Positions 1-8,762 of a DNA stretch of 64,000 nt are shown in pieces. A model generated the notes under the pieces. The model ran no database searches, was not told the origin of the DNA, and saw nothing but the letters and a program-made list of their open reading frames with translations. Positions within the stretch are counted from its first letter, which is position 1; every line of letters starts with the position of its first letter. The stretch lies in contig JBNRMJ010000003.1 of NCBI GenBank assembly GCA_050309435.1, positions 1 through 64,000 on the forward strand, given 5' to 3'. The position numbers were made by a program, and so were the translations under genes. This DNA comes from CAYXVJ01 sp050309435. GTDB lineage: Bacteria > Bacillota > Clostridia > Saccharofermentanales > Fastidiosipilaceae.

Positions 1-125
1 CTCAGTTTAATGGAAATCTATTCTAATTCGTGAAACTGTAAACTTTGGAACCGCCGTATACCGAACGGTACGTACGGTGGTGTGGGAGGTCTCCCGGTCA
101 ATTAATGACCGGGATCCTACCCGAT
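1..125 (+). mobile_element. Group II intron, 3' end (domains V and VI), 5' part outside the window
   Basis: The 3' catalytic core of a bacterial group II intron can be folded by eye. Domain V spans about 48-84: the outer stem ACCGCCGTA/TACGGTGG carries a CGC triad at 52-54, an inner stem TACC/GGTA is capped by GAAC, and the two-base CG bulge sits at 71-72. Domain VI follows, with the 9-bp stem 92-100/106-114, loop ATTAA, and an unpaired A at 119 that fits the branch point, seven bases from the predicted intron end CCTACCCGAT at 125. The 3' exon would start at 126. The short stretch 1-47 has no long reading frame; if the intron encodes a maturase, its gene lies mostly or wholly to the left. 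The predicted splice boundary is inferred from structure. Confidence 0.85.
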
Positions 126-153
126 TATATTGAAATTTGATTGGTATTAATGT

Positions 154-182
154 TTGACAACCATCTAACATAGATGTATATT
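154..182 (+). promoter_or_regulatory. Sigma-A promoter with overlapping palindromic operator
   Basis: TTGACA at 154-159 and TATATT at 177-182 are separated by 17 bases, close to the consensus. The spacer contains the perfect inverted repeat CATCTA-ACA-TAGATG (162-176), ending directly at the -10 box. A palindrome between -35 and -10 is the usual place for an ArsR-type repressor to block its own operon, and the next gene encodes such a protein. Binding is inferred, not shown. Confidence 0.75.
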
Positions 183-209
183 GGCCTTAGATGAAAGTGA
201 GGTAACGTG

Positions 210-1403
210 ATGAAGAGTGAAGCGAATCTACTAAAAATGAGTGATATACCCTTGAGCCAAGTGCGCTACAGCGAAGTCGATTACCTTTATGAGGCCGCAG
301 TTGCCTTCTCTCGTAAACGCGGCGACCGCAGCTTTTTTATCAGAGAACCCGAACGTCTGGCGGCAACCGCCGAGGAAATCAAACAGAAATATCAGGAACA
401 TCAGGAGTTCATCTCCTCGATCCTTGATGAAAGAGATCGCCTGCTTACGGGGAAAAAGGATCTCGAAGACATCATGGAGCTGGTCATCTTGAGCGACGGC
501 GAGCAGTCCTTCCTGCCCGAACTGCTTAGTCTGAGGGGTGAGCTTGAAGAGCGAAACGAAGGCGTGCGATCCGGCTCTGTTGAAGAAGTCACACGACAGC
601 TGATCGAAGCCTGGCATCTTCTCTTGATATCCTACCGGGAGCTCGAAGGAGACGAAAAGTCGGGGGTCGGCGCGGATGATATGATCGCCAAATACCGGGA
701 GCTGCTGGCCGTAACGGATTTCTCCGATTTCTCCGGCATCGTATCGCTCATTATGTCATCCGAAAACGAGGGAGAGGCCAAGATCAAGCTCATCGAGATC
801 TATCAGAACGAAGCCGCGGTTTTCGAAGAGATCGCCGCGCTGCTGGTGGAACTTGCGGCCGTAATCGAAAGTAAAAGCCGTTACCTGGAGACGGCGATTG
901 CCGAGGTGGCGAAAATTACCAAAGACGAAGCAAGCTGGGATCGTTGCCGGCGTCGCGTGGCAGATGTTATCTCGACCGATTTCAGCCGGGACGTTATCTT
1001 TTATCTGGCTCCTCAGCTGATGATGCCCAATGCCCTGGGTTTTAACTATAGCCGGGAAAGGAAAGTGGCTTTAAGCATCGGCATTTACTACTTCGAGCTG
1101 ATCGATCAGGTAGATGCCGAGCAAAAACGTTTCGACACCATCATCGAACAAACGAAACTGCTTTCGGACCCAAGCCGTCTTCGCATCGTCCTGATGCTCC
1201 AAAACGGCCCCATGTACCTCAAGGAACTGGCCGATAATCTGGGCCTTAGCTCGGCGACCGTTTCGCATCACGTACAGAACATGATCAACCATGAACTCCT
1301 GCAAATAAACGTCGGACAAAATAACAGACGGATCTACTACAGTTTGAGGCGGGATCGCTTCCTTGAACTGGGACGTCTGATCAGCGAACTGGGGAAAGAA
1401 TAA
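210..1403 (+). CDS. ArsR-type winged-helix regulator with long N-terminal domain
   Basis: About 397 residues. Only the last 80 (roughly 318-398) are recognisable: an ArsR-family winged helix (LLSDPSRLRIVLML, then LKELADNLGLSSATVSHHVQ as the helix-turn-helix, then the wing with NNRRIYYSL). The first 315 residues are helical and charged, and I do not recognise a named family; a DUF5937-like sensor arrangement is possible. Classical ArsR proteins are only about 100 residues, so the N-terminal part is probably a ligand or partner sensing domain. No CxC metal motif of the ArsR/SmtB type is seen. ATG at 210 is preferred over GTG at 207 because GAGG at 199-202 is 7 bases from the ATG. It leads an operon with two ABC exporters (one base gap to the next gene) and probably represses it through the palindrome at 162-176. 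Confidence 0.8.
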   Translation: MKSEANLLKMSDIPLSQVRYSEVDYLYEAAVAFSRKRGDRSFFIREPERLAATAEEIKQKYQEHQEFISSILDERDRLLTGKKDLEDIMELVILSDGEQSFLPELLSLRGELEERNEGVRSGSVEEVTRQLIEAWHLLLISYRELEGDEKSGVGADDMIAKYRELLAVTDFSDFSGIVSLIMSSENEGEAKIKLIEIYQNEAAVFEEIAALLVELAAVIESKSRYLETAIAEVAKITKDEASWDRCRRRVADVISTDFSRDVIFYLAPQLMMPNALGFNYSRERKVALSIGIYYFELIDQVDAEQKRFDTIIEQTKLLSDPSRLRIVLMLQNGPMYLKELADNLGLSSATVSHHVQNMINHELLQINVGQNNRRIYYSLRRDRFLELGRLISELGKE

Positions 1404-1404
1404 A

Positions 1405-3342
1405 ATGAAAAGAGAGAAGAGAAAAGAAAAGAAAAACACAAGCGATACTGCCGTACATGCGGTCGGCAATCGCCGGATGGCTGCCAATCTCTTTGCGAAA
1501 CTAAAATACAGAGACAAGGGATTGATCGGTCTGTGCCTGGTCTACACCTTCTTTACATCTGTGTATCCGCTCTTCGGTGTTTACCTGCCTGGTTTTCTGA
1601 TCCGGGAGATAGAAAGCGGCGAAGATGCCTTTTCTGCGATGGAGGGCTCGCTGATTACGGCTTCGACGAATGCACTTGTCCTGAGATTCGCCGGCATTCT
1701 GCTTGTCTATTTCGTATTAGCGTCTGTTTTCGGCTTCGTGCAGCACTACATTACCAATTCCAGCTTCGCTCGTATTTCTTATCTGCGCATGGATTTTCTG
1801 CGAGACATCCTGCATAAAGTCATGACGATGGATTTTCGCCATTATGAAAATGCGTCTTTTCTGGATCGCGCCAACCGTGTCAACCGATCCTGTCAGAGTA
1901 ACGACAGTGGTGTGGAACTCGTTTATCGCAATATTTTCATGATGCCGGCGTCCTTGATTTCAGTCATCCTGATGATAGCGGTTCTGGCCGGTGCCAGCAT
2001 CTACTTACTCATCCCGCCGCTTGTCTTTTTCCTTAGCCTGCTGCTGGCCTTGAGTAAAGGAGACCGCTTCGCCTTCACCCTTCGCGAAGAGAGCAGCCTG
2101 GCCGATCGCAAACTGTTTCGCTATAACGATCTGACCCAGAACTTCGCCTATGGTAAGGATGTTCGCCTCTATGCTCTGGAAAACAGCATCTTTTCCGCTT
2201 ATCGCCGCATGATCGACTATTCACTGGATTTGCGCAGAAGAATCGTCAAGAGGCGTTTCGAATGGGGACTCCTGCCGCTGGTCGTTCAGGCAGCGGCCAC
2301 CCTGGTCACCTTGTCTGTTTTATTATCGGGGGCCCTTGACGGCCGCATCACGGTGGCTTCCTTTGCCGTTTATTTGTCGGCTTATGTGGGTCTGAGCCAA
2401 TTGCTCGATAATCTGGCCAGGACGCTTGCTCTGACCGTGGCGGAGAGTCGTTATGTGAAAGAAGCCATCGAGTTTATCGAGGAAGATTTAAACGAGTCCG
2501 GCGGAGACGTGAAGCTCTCCGCAAACGGTCCCGTAACAGTCGAGTTTAAAGATGTTTCTTTCTCCTATCCCGGCAGCGACAAGCTTGTGCTCGATCAGAT
2601 CAGCTTTACGATCGAAGCCGGCGAGAAGCTGGCCCTGGTCGGTATCAACGGTGCGGGTAAATCCACCATTGTGAAGCTGATGTGCGGGTTGCACCATCCG
2701 ACTTCGGGTCAGGTACTGATCAACGGGATCGATACGAGGACAATCGACTCGAAAAGTCTCTTTGACTGCTTCAGTGTCGTCTTCCAAAGCGAGAGCGCGC
2801 TGGCTTTCACGGTAGCCGAACACGTGGCCGCAAGTCTCCGCGAGATCGATCGGGAGAAGGTGGATAAGGTTTTAGGGCGTATGGGTCTTCGGGAAAAGAT
2901 CGCTTCCTCCGAAGAGGGAATGGACCAAATGCTTCAGAAAATCATCGATCCGAACGGCCTGATGCTCTCGGGCGGCGAAGAACAAAAACTGATGCTGGCC
3001 CGCGCTGCCTACCGGGATGCTCCCGTCATGATCCTGGACGAACCCACGTCGGCCCTCGATGCCCTGGCCGAAACGAAGGTGTACAACGATTTCTCGACGG
3101 CCATGGAAGGAAAGAGCGCCCTCTTTATCTCGCATCGCCTGGCCTCGACCAGTTTCTGCGACCGGATCATCCTGCTTTCCGGCGGTCATATTGTAGAAGC
3201 GGGAACGCATGAAGAATTAATGAAGAATCAGGCCGAGTACTACGATATGTTTGTCACACAAGGCAAATACTATCAGGAAGGCAGTCTGATCGAGACCGCG
3301 GATAACGGTCTGGCCATCGAAGAAGAGGTGTCCTATGCCTAA
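1405..3342 (+). CDS. ABC exporter half-transporter (membrane domain plus ATPase), subunit 1
   Basis: 645 residues. An N-terminal transmembrane domain of about six helices (about 35-330) is fused to a nucleotide-binding domain with Walker A GINGAGKST (413-421), signature LSGGEEQ (from 521), Walker B MILDEP (D545, E546) and switch His577 in ISHRLAS. The signature has E in place of the usual final Q of LSGGQ, the only departure from consensus. It lies one base after the regulator and overlaps the next exporter gene by 8 bases, so the two half-transporters are very likely translated together and form a heterodimer. Substrate is unknown; drug, peptide or lipid export is typical for this architecture (inference). 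The first 15 residues are unusually Lys/Arg-rich. Confidence 0.92.
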   Translation: MKREKRKEKKNTSDTAVHAVGNRRMAANLFAKLKYRDKGLIGLCLVYTFFTSVYPLFGVYLPGFLIREIESGEDAFSAMEGSLITASTNALVLRFAGILLVYFVLASVFGFVQHYITNSSFARISYLRMDFLRDILHKVMTMDFRHYENASFLDRANRVNRSCQSNDSGVELVYRNIFMMPASLISVILMIAVLAGASIYLLIPPLVFFLSLLLALSKGDRFAFTLREESSLADRKLFRYNDLTQNFAYGKDVRLYALENSIFSAYRRMIDYSLDLRRRIVKRRFEWGLLPLVVQAAATLVTLSVLLSGALDGRITVASFAVYLSAYVGLSQLLDNLARTLALTVAESRYVKEAIEFIEEDLNESGGDVKLSANGPVTVEFKDVSFSYPGSDKLVLDQISFTIEAGEKLALVGINGAGKSTIVKLMCGLHHPTSGQVLINGIDTRTIDSKSLFDCFSVVFQSESALAFTVAEHVAASLREIDREKVDKVLGRMGLREKIASSEEGMDQMLQKIIDPNGLMLSGGEEQKLMLARAAYRDAPVMILDEPTSALDALAETKVYNDFSTAMEGKSALFISHRLASTSFCDRIILLSGGHIVEAGTHEELMKNQAEYYDMFVTQGKYYQEGSLIETADNGLAIEEEVSYA

Positions 3343-5209
3343 AGCCAAACGCCCCATCCTGGTAGAAGATAAGGAAGAAAAAAGCAAACTGGCCGACCAG
3401 CTGCGTTCGGCAGGCCCCCGCTTTAGTATGCTGCTTAAACTGACCCGGGAAGTCGCCCCGCGCTTCCTGCCGTTGATCGTCTTAAACGCTCTGGTTCGTT
3501 CCGCTCAAATCGGACTGGCCGTCTTTATCCCGAAGTTTTTTATCGATGCAGTAACAAGAAATCTGCCCTGGAGCGAAGCGCTGAAACTCATTATCTTCGC
3601 GGCTGCCGCCGAAGGTCTGCTACGCCTCGTTTCGCAATTGCTCACACGGGTTCTGGATGTGGAAGACAATCGAGTCTACCATGGCATGAACAAGGCTCTG
3701 GCCGAAAAGATTACACGCCTGCCGTACAGCAACCTGGAAGATCCGGAGATTCTCACGCTAAAGGAAGAGGCCGGCTTTGTCATGACGAATCAAGGCGCTG
3801 CCCAGAATTTCGTCTTTCAGCTTCGCGAGATTGTCCAGCAGAGCGTGACCATTATAACGCTGGTCTCGATTCTGAGTCGCTTAAGTCTGCTGCTCTTGCT
3901 CTTTTTGATTCTGATTGTCGTGATTATCGCCTTACTTCAGAGTTCGATCAAACGTTACGAGACGCGCTTCTTCCTGAACCTTGTCGGCGTAAATCGCAAG
4001 TACGGCTACTATATCAATAATGCTTACAATGCCGAGCATCAGCAGCAGATCCGCCTTTACGGACTGGATGCCATGCTGACCGAGCGCGTCGAGGAGATGA
4101 ATCTGGAGCTCTGCGACTACCTGGCCGAGTACTTCCTGAAGATCGGAAGAGTGGCCGGTTTGCAGTCGATCCTGACCGATTTGCAAGTGGCCGTCGTCTA
4201 CGGCTATACGACGATTCGTGTCTTGACGAATCTGGCCGGTGCGCGGATCACGCTCGGTTCCTTCAGCCTTTATGCCGGCGCATCCATACAGTTCACATCG
4301 GCTATGAGAGCGATTTTGACGGCTCTTCGAGACATTAAACAGATCATGGACTATCTGGCCCCCTTCGAAACATTCATGAAACTGCCCGAGCGCGGCGCGT
4401 CTGTAAACACGTCGGAAGTCGCTATGGCCGATCGTAAGTTCGCCCTGATCGAGTTCGACAATGTTAGCTTCACCTATCCGGGTACGGAGAAGCCGGTCCT
4501 CGAGAATGTTAGTTTCTCCATCCAAAAGGGAGAGAAAATTTCAGTCGTGGGCCTCAACGGAGCCGGTAAAACAACGCTGGTAAAGTTACTCTGCCGCTTC
4601 TTCAAGCCGGACTCCGGACGAATTCTGGTCAACGGAAGAGACATTCAGAGTTGGCCGGAAAACGAGTATCTGGCCGAAATCGCTGCCGTCTTCCAGGACT
4701 TCAGACTGCTTCCTTTCAGCATCAAGAGTAACATCAGTTCAAAATCCGACGAAGAGATCAGCGGAGAAGAGCTGCGACGTCTGGAAGCAATCAGCCGCGA
4801 AAGCAGCGTGGCCTCCTTCGTCGAAAAGCTCGAAGAGGGCATGTCCACGCTTCTGAATAAATCGATCAACCGCGACGGAACCGAACTCTCCGGCGGTCAG
4901 GCTCAGAAAGTTGCGATTGCCAGAGCCTTGTTCAAAGGAGCATCGCTTGTTATTCTGGACGAACCGACTTCGGCGCTCGACCCCCTCGCGGAAGCCGAGA
5001 TCTACGAACATTTCGACACGCTGGTGCACGGTCAGACGGCCATCTATATCTCGCATCGCATGAGCTCGTCTCGCTTCTGCGATAAAGTGCTCGTGCTCGA
5101 CGGCGGCAAGGTGGCGGATTTTGCCCATCATGACGAATTGATCCAGAATAAAGACAGCCTCTACAGCCGTCTCTTCGACGAGCAGAAGAAGTATTACAGC
5201 CTGGCCTGA
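3335..5209 (+). CDS. ABC exporter half-transporter (membrane domain plus ATPase), subunit 2
   Basis: 624 residues, same architecture as the preceding gene: transmembrane domain to about residue 340, then an ATPase domain with Walker A GLNGAGKTT (from 406), canonical signature LSGGQAQ (from 518), Walker B VILDEPTSALD and ISHRMSS with the switch His. Both catalytic Glu residues of the pair are present, so neither nucleotide site is obviously dead. The start ATG at 3335 lies inside the end of the upstream gene (GAGGTG just before it serves as ribosome binding site), an arrangement that favours equal production of the two subunits. It probably forms the partner of subunit 1. Confidence 0.92.
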   Translation: MPKAKRPILVEDKEEKSKLADQLRSAGPRFSMLLKLTREVAPRFLPLIVLNALVRSAQIGLAVFIPKFFIDAVTRNLPWSEALKLIIFAAAAEGLLRLVSQLLTRVLDVEDNRVYHGMNKALAEKITRLPYSNLEDPEILTLKEEAGFVMTNQGAAQNFVFQLREIVQQSVTIITLVSILSRLSLLLLLFLILIVVIIALLQSSIKRYETRFFLNLVGVNRKYGYYINNAYNAEHQQQIRLYGLDAMLTERVEEMNLELCDYLAEYFLKIGRVAGLQSILTDLQVAVVYGYTTIRVLTNLAGARITLGSFSLYAGASIQFTSAMRAILTALRDIKQIMDYLAPFETFMKLPERGASVNTSEVAMADRKFALIEFDNVSFTYPGTEKPVLENVSFSIQKGEKISVVGLNGAGKTTLVKLLCRFFKPDSGRILVNGRDIQSWPENEYLAEIAAVFQDFRLLPFSIKSNISSKSDEEISGEELRRLEAISRESSVASFVEKLEEGMSTLLNKSINRDGTELSGGQAQKVAIARALFKGASLVILDEPTSALDPLAEAEIYEHFDTLVHGQTAIYISHRMSSSRFCDKVLVLDGGKVADFAHHDELIQNKDSLYSRLFDEQKKYYSLA

Positions 5210-5281
5210 GTCCTTTGCAGCCTTTTGACTTACTGCCTTGTATTACAATAAAAGCATAAATTTGGCAAAGGAGACGAACAA

Positions 5282-5773
5282 ATGGCAGAGTATCTTGATC
5301 CCGCACAGTCGGTCGAAGAGGAGAGCGGGGCGAAAACTACCCGAAAGTCAAAACCGCTCCAAGTCAAGCCGGTCTTGTCGAAAGAAGAACGCCGCAAGCG
5401 CAGGCGCAAGAACTTTCGTTTGCTCCTCTTCATCCTGACCTTGGCGGCAGGTCTGCTGCTTGGATTTTTCCTGGGACGAAACTGGCCTCGCCGCACGGAA
5501 GTCAGCTTCTATGCCACGATCCTCGAGACGGACGAAAACACATTATTCGTCGAAGGCATAGCGGAAAACGACGTGAACCATCGCCATAAGGCCTATCTGA
5601 GTCTGGACGATCTGGATACCGAAGGCATGGCACAAACAGCCTCGGGCGAAAATATCGCCGTCGGCGAACTAAAAGTCGGAGAGCTTGTGAAAGTAACCTA
5701 CGACGGGACCGTGCTGGAAACATATCCGCTGCAAATACCTCACGTCTGGCGTATCGAACGCACCCAACCCTAA
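5282..5773 (+). CDS. Small membrane-anchored protein of unknown function
   Basis: 163 residues, with a good ribosome binding site (AAAGGAG) before ATG 5282. A basic cytoplasmic N-terminus (residues about 33-46, rich in Arg and Lys) is followed by a single hydrophobic helix (about 47-66, LLLFILTLAAGLLLGFFLG), so the protein should be a type II membrane protein with an external domain of about 95 residues. The outer part, with a run of beta-prone segments and LKVGELVKV, looks like a small OB-fold or DUF3221-like domain, but the resemblance is weak and I do not assign a family. It lies 72 bases after the exporter genes on the same strand and may be the last gene of that operon. Confidence 0.75.
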   Translation: MAEYLDPAQSVEEESGAKTTRKSKPLQVKPVLSKEERRKRRRKNFRLLLFILTLAAGLLLGFFLGRNWPRRTEVSFYATILETDENTLFVEGIAENDVNHRHKAYLSLDDLDTEGMAQTASGENIAVGELKVGELVKVTYDGTVLETYPLQIPHVWRIERTQP

Positions 5774-5791
5774 TCGGCGAACGTTACGCGC

Positions 5792-6448
5792 TTAACGAAC
5801 GGGCTGGCCGTGAAGGCGTATACGCTGACCGCTGCCGGTTCGCTTGTACTGATAGATAATGCCGAGAACGGAAACGGTAACGAGTAAAAACGTCAGAATA
5901 ATCGGAATCGGATCACGTGCCGGTGCGAGTTCTCCCAGCCAGGAGCCCGCATCGGTATTTTGTATTAAGCTGCCGATCGCATCGACGACCAGATAAGAGC
6001 CGCTGATGGCGGTAGCCGCGATAATGAAGATTTTCAGGAAGATCACGGCCAGGATCGCCAGAACCAGACCCACGACGAGATTCACGATATTCTCTTCCAG
6101 GCCGAACAAGGTAATGCTGAAGTAGCGCACGATATAGGTGCCGAAGAAAAAGCCTGCCGCGAAAATGCTGAGTTTAACGGCCAGCCAGAAGAATAGCGTC
6201 ATGGCCACGGTGATCAAAAGAACGACGATCGCATAAGGCCATCCGTCCAGTTCGAGGAAAGAGGCAAGCTTGCTGCCGAGCACATAGCCCGCCCAGACGC
6301 CTACAATCGTCATCCACAGACGAAAGAGGTTGTAACCCCATCCGACCAGAGCGACACCGACGATTAAAGTAATCAGAATCGGAACAATGTTCGGTATGCC
6401 CGATACATACTCCAGCACGCCATCGAAAAAGTCTTGAATGATCTCCAT
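5792..6448 (-). CDS. DUF4203/TMEM198-like multi-pass membrane protein
   Basis: 218 residues with about seven hydrophobic segments covering residues 18-200. The pattern of Gly-rich helix pairs (LITLIVGVALVGWGYNLFRL, then VGVWAGYVLGSKLA, VAMTLFFWLAVKLSIFAAGF) resembles the DUF4203 family (TMEM198-like). Function is not known in bacteria. It is convergent with the small membrane protein gene to its left, with only 18 bases between the stops and no clear terminator. A good ribosome binding site (CAGGAG) precedes the start on the minus strand. It is a single-gene unit between two plus-strand blocks. Confidence 0.75.
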   Translation of the reverse strand: MEIIQDFFDGVLEYVSGIPNIVPILITLIVGVALVGWGYNLFRLWMTIVGVWAGYVLGSKLASFLELDGWPYAIVVLLITVAMTLFFWLAVKLSIFAAGFFFGTYIVRYFSITLFGLEENIVNLVVGLVLAILAVIFLKIFIIAATAISGSYLVVDAIGSLIQNTDAGSWLGELAPARDPIPIILTFLLVTVSVLGIIYQYKRTGSGQRIRLHGQPVR

Positions 6449-6693
6449 CTATCGAATCTCCTGTTCAAAAACGTCGTAAAAATTTCGGAATAAATTTGAA
6501 TTATATATAGTATATAACAAAGCCGGCCGTCGTTAAAATAAAACCTTCGTCTATATCGATATAATTTGAACGTACCGTTATAAACAGGGCAAAGTATGCT
6601 AAAATATCGCTGTATGGGGTCTGCTCGGGAGTAGCTCGAACGGCCCGATTTAGTTTGCAGTCGAATAAGTAATAGATTACAGGAGAGTTTAAG

Positions 6694-8646
6694 ATGGCGA
6701 ATTTGCTGAAAAAAACTGTCGAAGATATCGAGGTCAAAGGTAAACGAGTAATCGTTCGCGTTGACTTTAACGTGCCTCTGGATAAAGAAGGCAAGATCAC
6801 GGATGACAAGCGTATCCGCGGTGCTTTACCCACGATTTCCTATCTGGCCAAAGAAGGTGCCAGGGTTATTTTGGTTTCTCACCTGGGCCGACCCAAGAAC
6901 GGTCCCGAAGCCAAGTTTAGCATGAAGCCGGCCGTCGATCGCCTGTCGGAACTCCTGGGTCAGGAAGTTGTCCTGGCAGCAGACGTGATCGGCGAAGATG
7001 CCAAATCCAAGGCCACCGCTCTCGAAGACGGTCAGGTCATGATGCTCGAGAATGTTCGCTTCCATAAGGAAGAAACGAAGAACAAACAGACTTTCGCCAA
7101 GGAACTGGCTTCCATGGCCGAGATCTTCGTGAACGACGCCTTCGGTACGGCTCATCGCGCCCACGCTTCGACTGCCGGTCTGGCCAACTATCTCCCGGGC
7201 GTCTCGGGTTATTTGATTCAAAAAGAAATTCAGGTTATGGGTGATGCCCTCGCCAATCCGAAACGTCCTTTCGTTGCCATTTTGGGCGGCGCCAAGGTCT
7301 CGGACAAGATCGGCGTCATCGAGAACCTTCTGACCAAGGTCGATACGCTTATCATCGGCGGCGGCATGGCTTACACCTTCAGTAAAGCCAAGGGCTATGA
7401 AGTCGGAACTTCGCTTCTCGAAGCCGATAAAGTCGAGCTGGCGGCCAGCCTGATGAAGAAGGCCGAAGAGAAGGGCGTCAAGCTTCTGCTTCCCGTCGAT
7501 AACGTCGTAGCCGATCGTTTCGCGGCCGATGCCGACCATAAAACCGTTCCTTCCGACTCCTTCCCCGAAGGCTGGATGGGCATGGATATCGGCGCCGAGA
7601 CCATTGCTCTGTACACCGATGCCATTAAAGATGCCGGAACCGTTATCTGGAACGGACCGATGGGTGTTTTCGAATTCGAAAACTTCGCTACCGGTACCCG
7701 CGAAGTGGCCAAGGCTCTCTCCGAGTCCAACGCCATCTCCATCATCGGCGGCGGCGACTCCGCGGCAGCCGTCGAGCTTCTGGGCTTCGCCGATAAGGTA
7801 ACTCACATATCCACGGGCGGCGGCGCTTCGCTCGAGTTCCTCGAGGGTAAGGTTCTGCCCGGTATCGATTGCCTTTTAGATCAGGACGATCGCCGCACGA
7901 TCGCAGCCGGTAACTGGAAGATGAACCAGGGTGTTCCTGCCGAAGCCGTTGCTTTCCTAAGCGAACTGAAGCCTCTCGTAGCCGATGCGGCAGCCGAAAT
8001 CGTCGTAGGCGTACCGTTTACCGCTCTCGACGCCGCTGTTAAGGCGACCGAGTTCACCAACATCAAGATCGCCGCTCAGAATGCCCATTGGGAAGACAAG
8101 GGCGCTTATACCGGTGAAATTTCGGCCAAGATGCTCTCCGACATGAAGGTTCCTTATGCCATCATCGGTCACTCGGAGCGCAGAGAGTACTTTGCCGATA
8201 CGAACGCGACCGTTAATCTGAAGGCCAAAGCCCTCCTGAACTGGGGCGTACGTCCGATTCTCTGCTGCGGCGAAACACTGCAGCAGCGCGAAGCAGGCGA
8301 AACCTTCGATTTCGTTAAAGAGCAGATCGTTGAAGGTCTGGCAGGCATTCCGGAAGAGAAGCTCTTCCTCGTCACCATCGCCTATGAGCCCATCTGGGCT
8401 ATCGGCACGGGTGTGACAGCCAGCGACGAGCAGGCCGAAGAAGTTTGCGCTTTTGTCCGTAAGGTCGTTGCCGAACTGTATAACGAGGACGCCGCTGATA
8501 AGATTCGCATCCTCTACGGCGGTTCCGTAAACAGCAAGAACGTAACCGGTCTCTTCAGCCAGGAAAACATCGACGGCGGTCTGGTCGGCGGTGCTTCCCT
8601 GAAGACGGAAGATTTCTCGGTTATTGCCAACACTTATCAGGCCTGA
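6694..8646 (+). CDS. pgk-tpi: Fused phosphoglycerate kinase-triosephosphate isomerase
   Basis: 650 residues in one uninterrupted frame. Residues 1 to about 395 are a complete phosphoglycerate kinase (RVDFNVPLD, SHLGRPK, GGAKVSDKI, NGPMGVFE, GGGDSAAA, STGGGASLEFLEGK). Residues 400-650 are a complete triosephosphate isomerase (AAGNWKMN with catalytic Lys, GHSERR with catalytic His, YEPIWAIGTG with catalytic Glu, ILYGGSV, GGLVGGASLK for phosphate binding). The linker is about five residues. It catalyses 1,3-bisphosphoglycerate + ADP to 3-phosphoglycerate + ATP, and the interconversion of dihydroxyacetone phosphate and glyceraldehyde 3-phosphate. This fusion is known from Thermotoga, at nearly the same length; it is unusual elsewhere. 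GAPDH, enolase and other partners are not in the window. Ribosome binding site AGGAGAG precedes the ATG. A terminator follows. Confidence 0.97.
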   Translation: MANLLKKTVEDIEVKGKRVIVRVDFNVPLDKEGKITDDKRIRGALPTISYLAKEGARVILVSHLGRPKNGPEAKFSMKPAVDRLSELLGQEVVLAADVIGEDAKSKATALEDGQVMMLENVRFHKEETKNKQTFAKELASMAEIFVNDAFGTAHRAHASTAGLANYLPGVSGYLIQKEIQVMGDALANPKRPFVAILGGAKVSDKIGVIENLLTKVDTLIIGGGMAYTFSKAKGYEVGTSLLEADKVELAASLMKKAEEKGVKLLLPVDNVVADRFAADADHKTVPSDSFPEGWMGMDIGAETIALYTDAIKDAGTVIWNGPMGVFEFENFATGTREVAKALSESNAISIIGGGDSAAAVELLGFADKVTHISTGGGASLEFLEGKVLPGIDCLLDQDDRRTIAAGNWKMNQGVPAEAVAFLSELKPLVADAAAEIVVGVPFTALDAAVKATEFTNIKIAAQNAHWEDKGAYTGEISAKMLSDMKVPYAIIGHSERREYFADTNATVNLKAKALLNWGVRPILCCGETLQQREAGETFDFVKEQIVEGLAGIPEEKLFLVTIAYEPIWAIGTGVTASDEQAEEVCAFVRKVVAELYNEDAADKIRILYGGSVNSKNVTGLFSQENIDGGLVGGASLKTEDFSVIANTYQA

Positions 8647-8667
8647 CTTATAGCACATAATAAGACG

Positions 8668-8711
8668 GCCCCCGCTGCGATCGATAGATCGTAACGGGGG
8701 CTGTTTTGTTT
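8668..8711 (+). terminator. Rho-independent terminator after pgk-tpi
   Basis: Stem GCCCCCG (8668-8674) pairs with CGGGGGC (8695-8701), with an inner GCGATC/GATCGT stem, followed by TGTTTTGTTT. It lies 20 bases after the pgk-tpi stop codon. Confidence 0.9.
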
Positions 8712-8762
8712 CGTTGTTAATGGAATTATGCGATTCAAGCGCAGATTTGACCGATAAAACGA

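Noticed and set aside
6501..6833. 110-codon minus-strand frame upstream of pgk-tpi
   Set aside because: It overlaps the 5' end of pgk, and its sequence is promoter DNA translated by chance.
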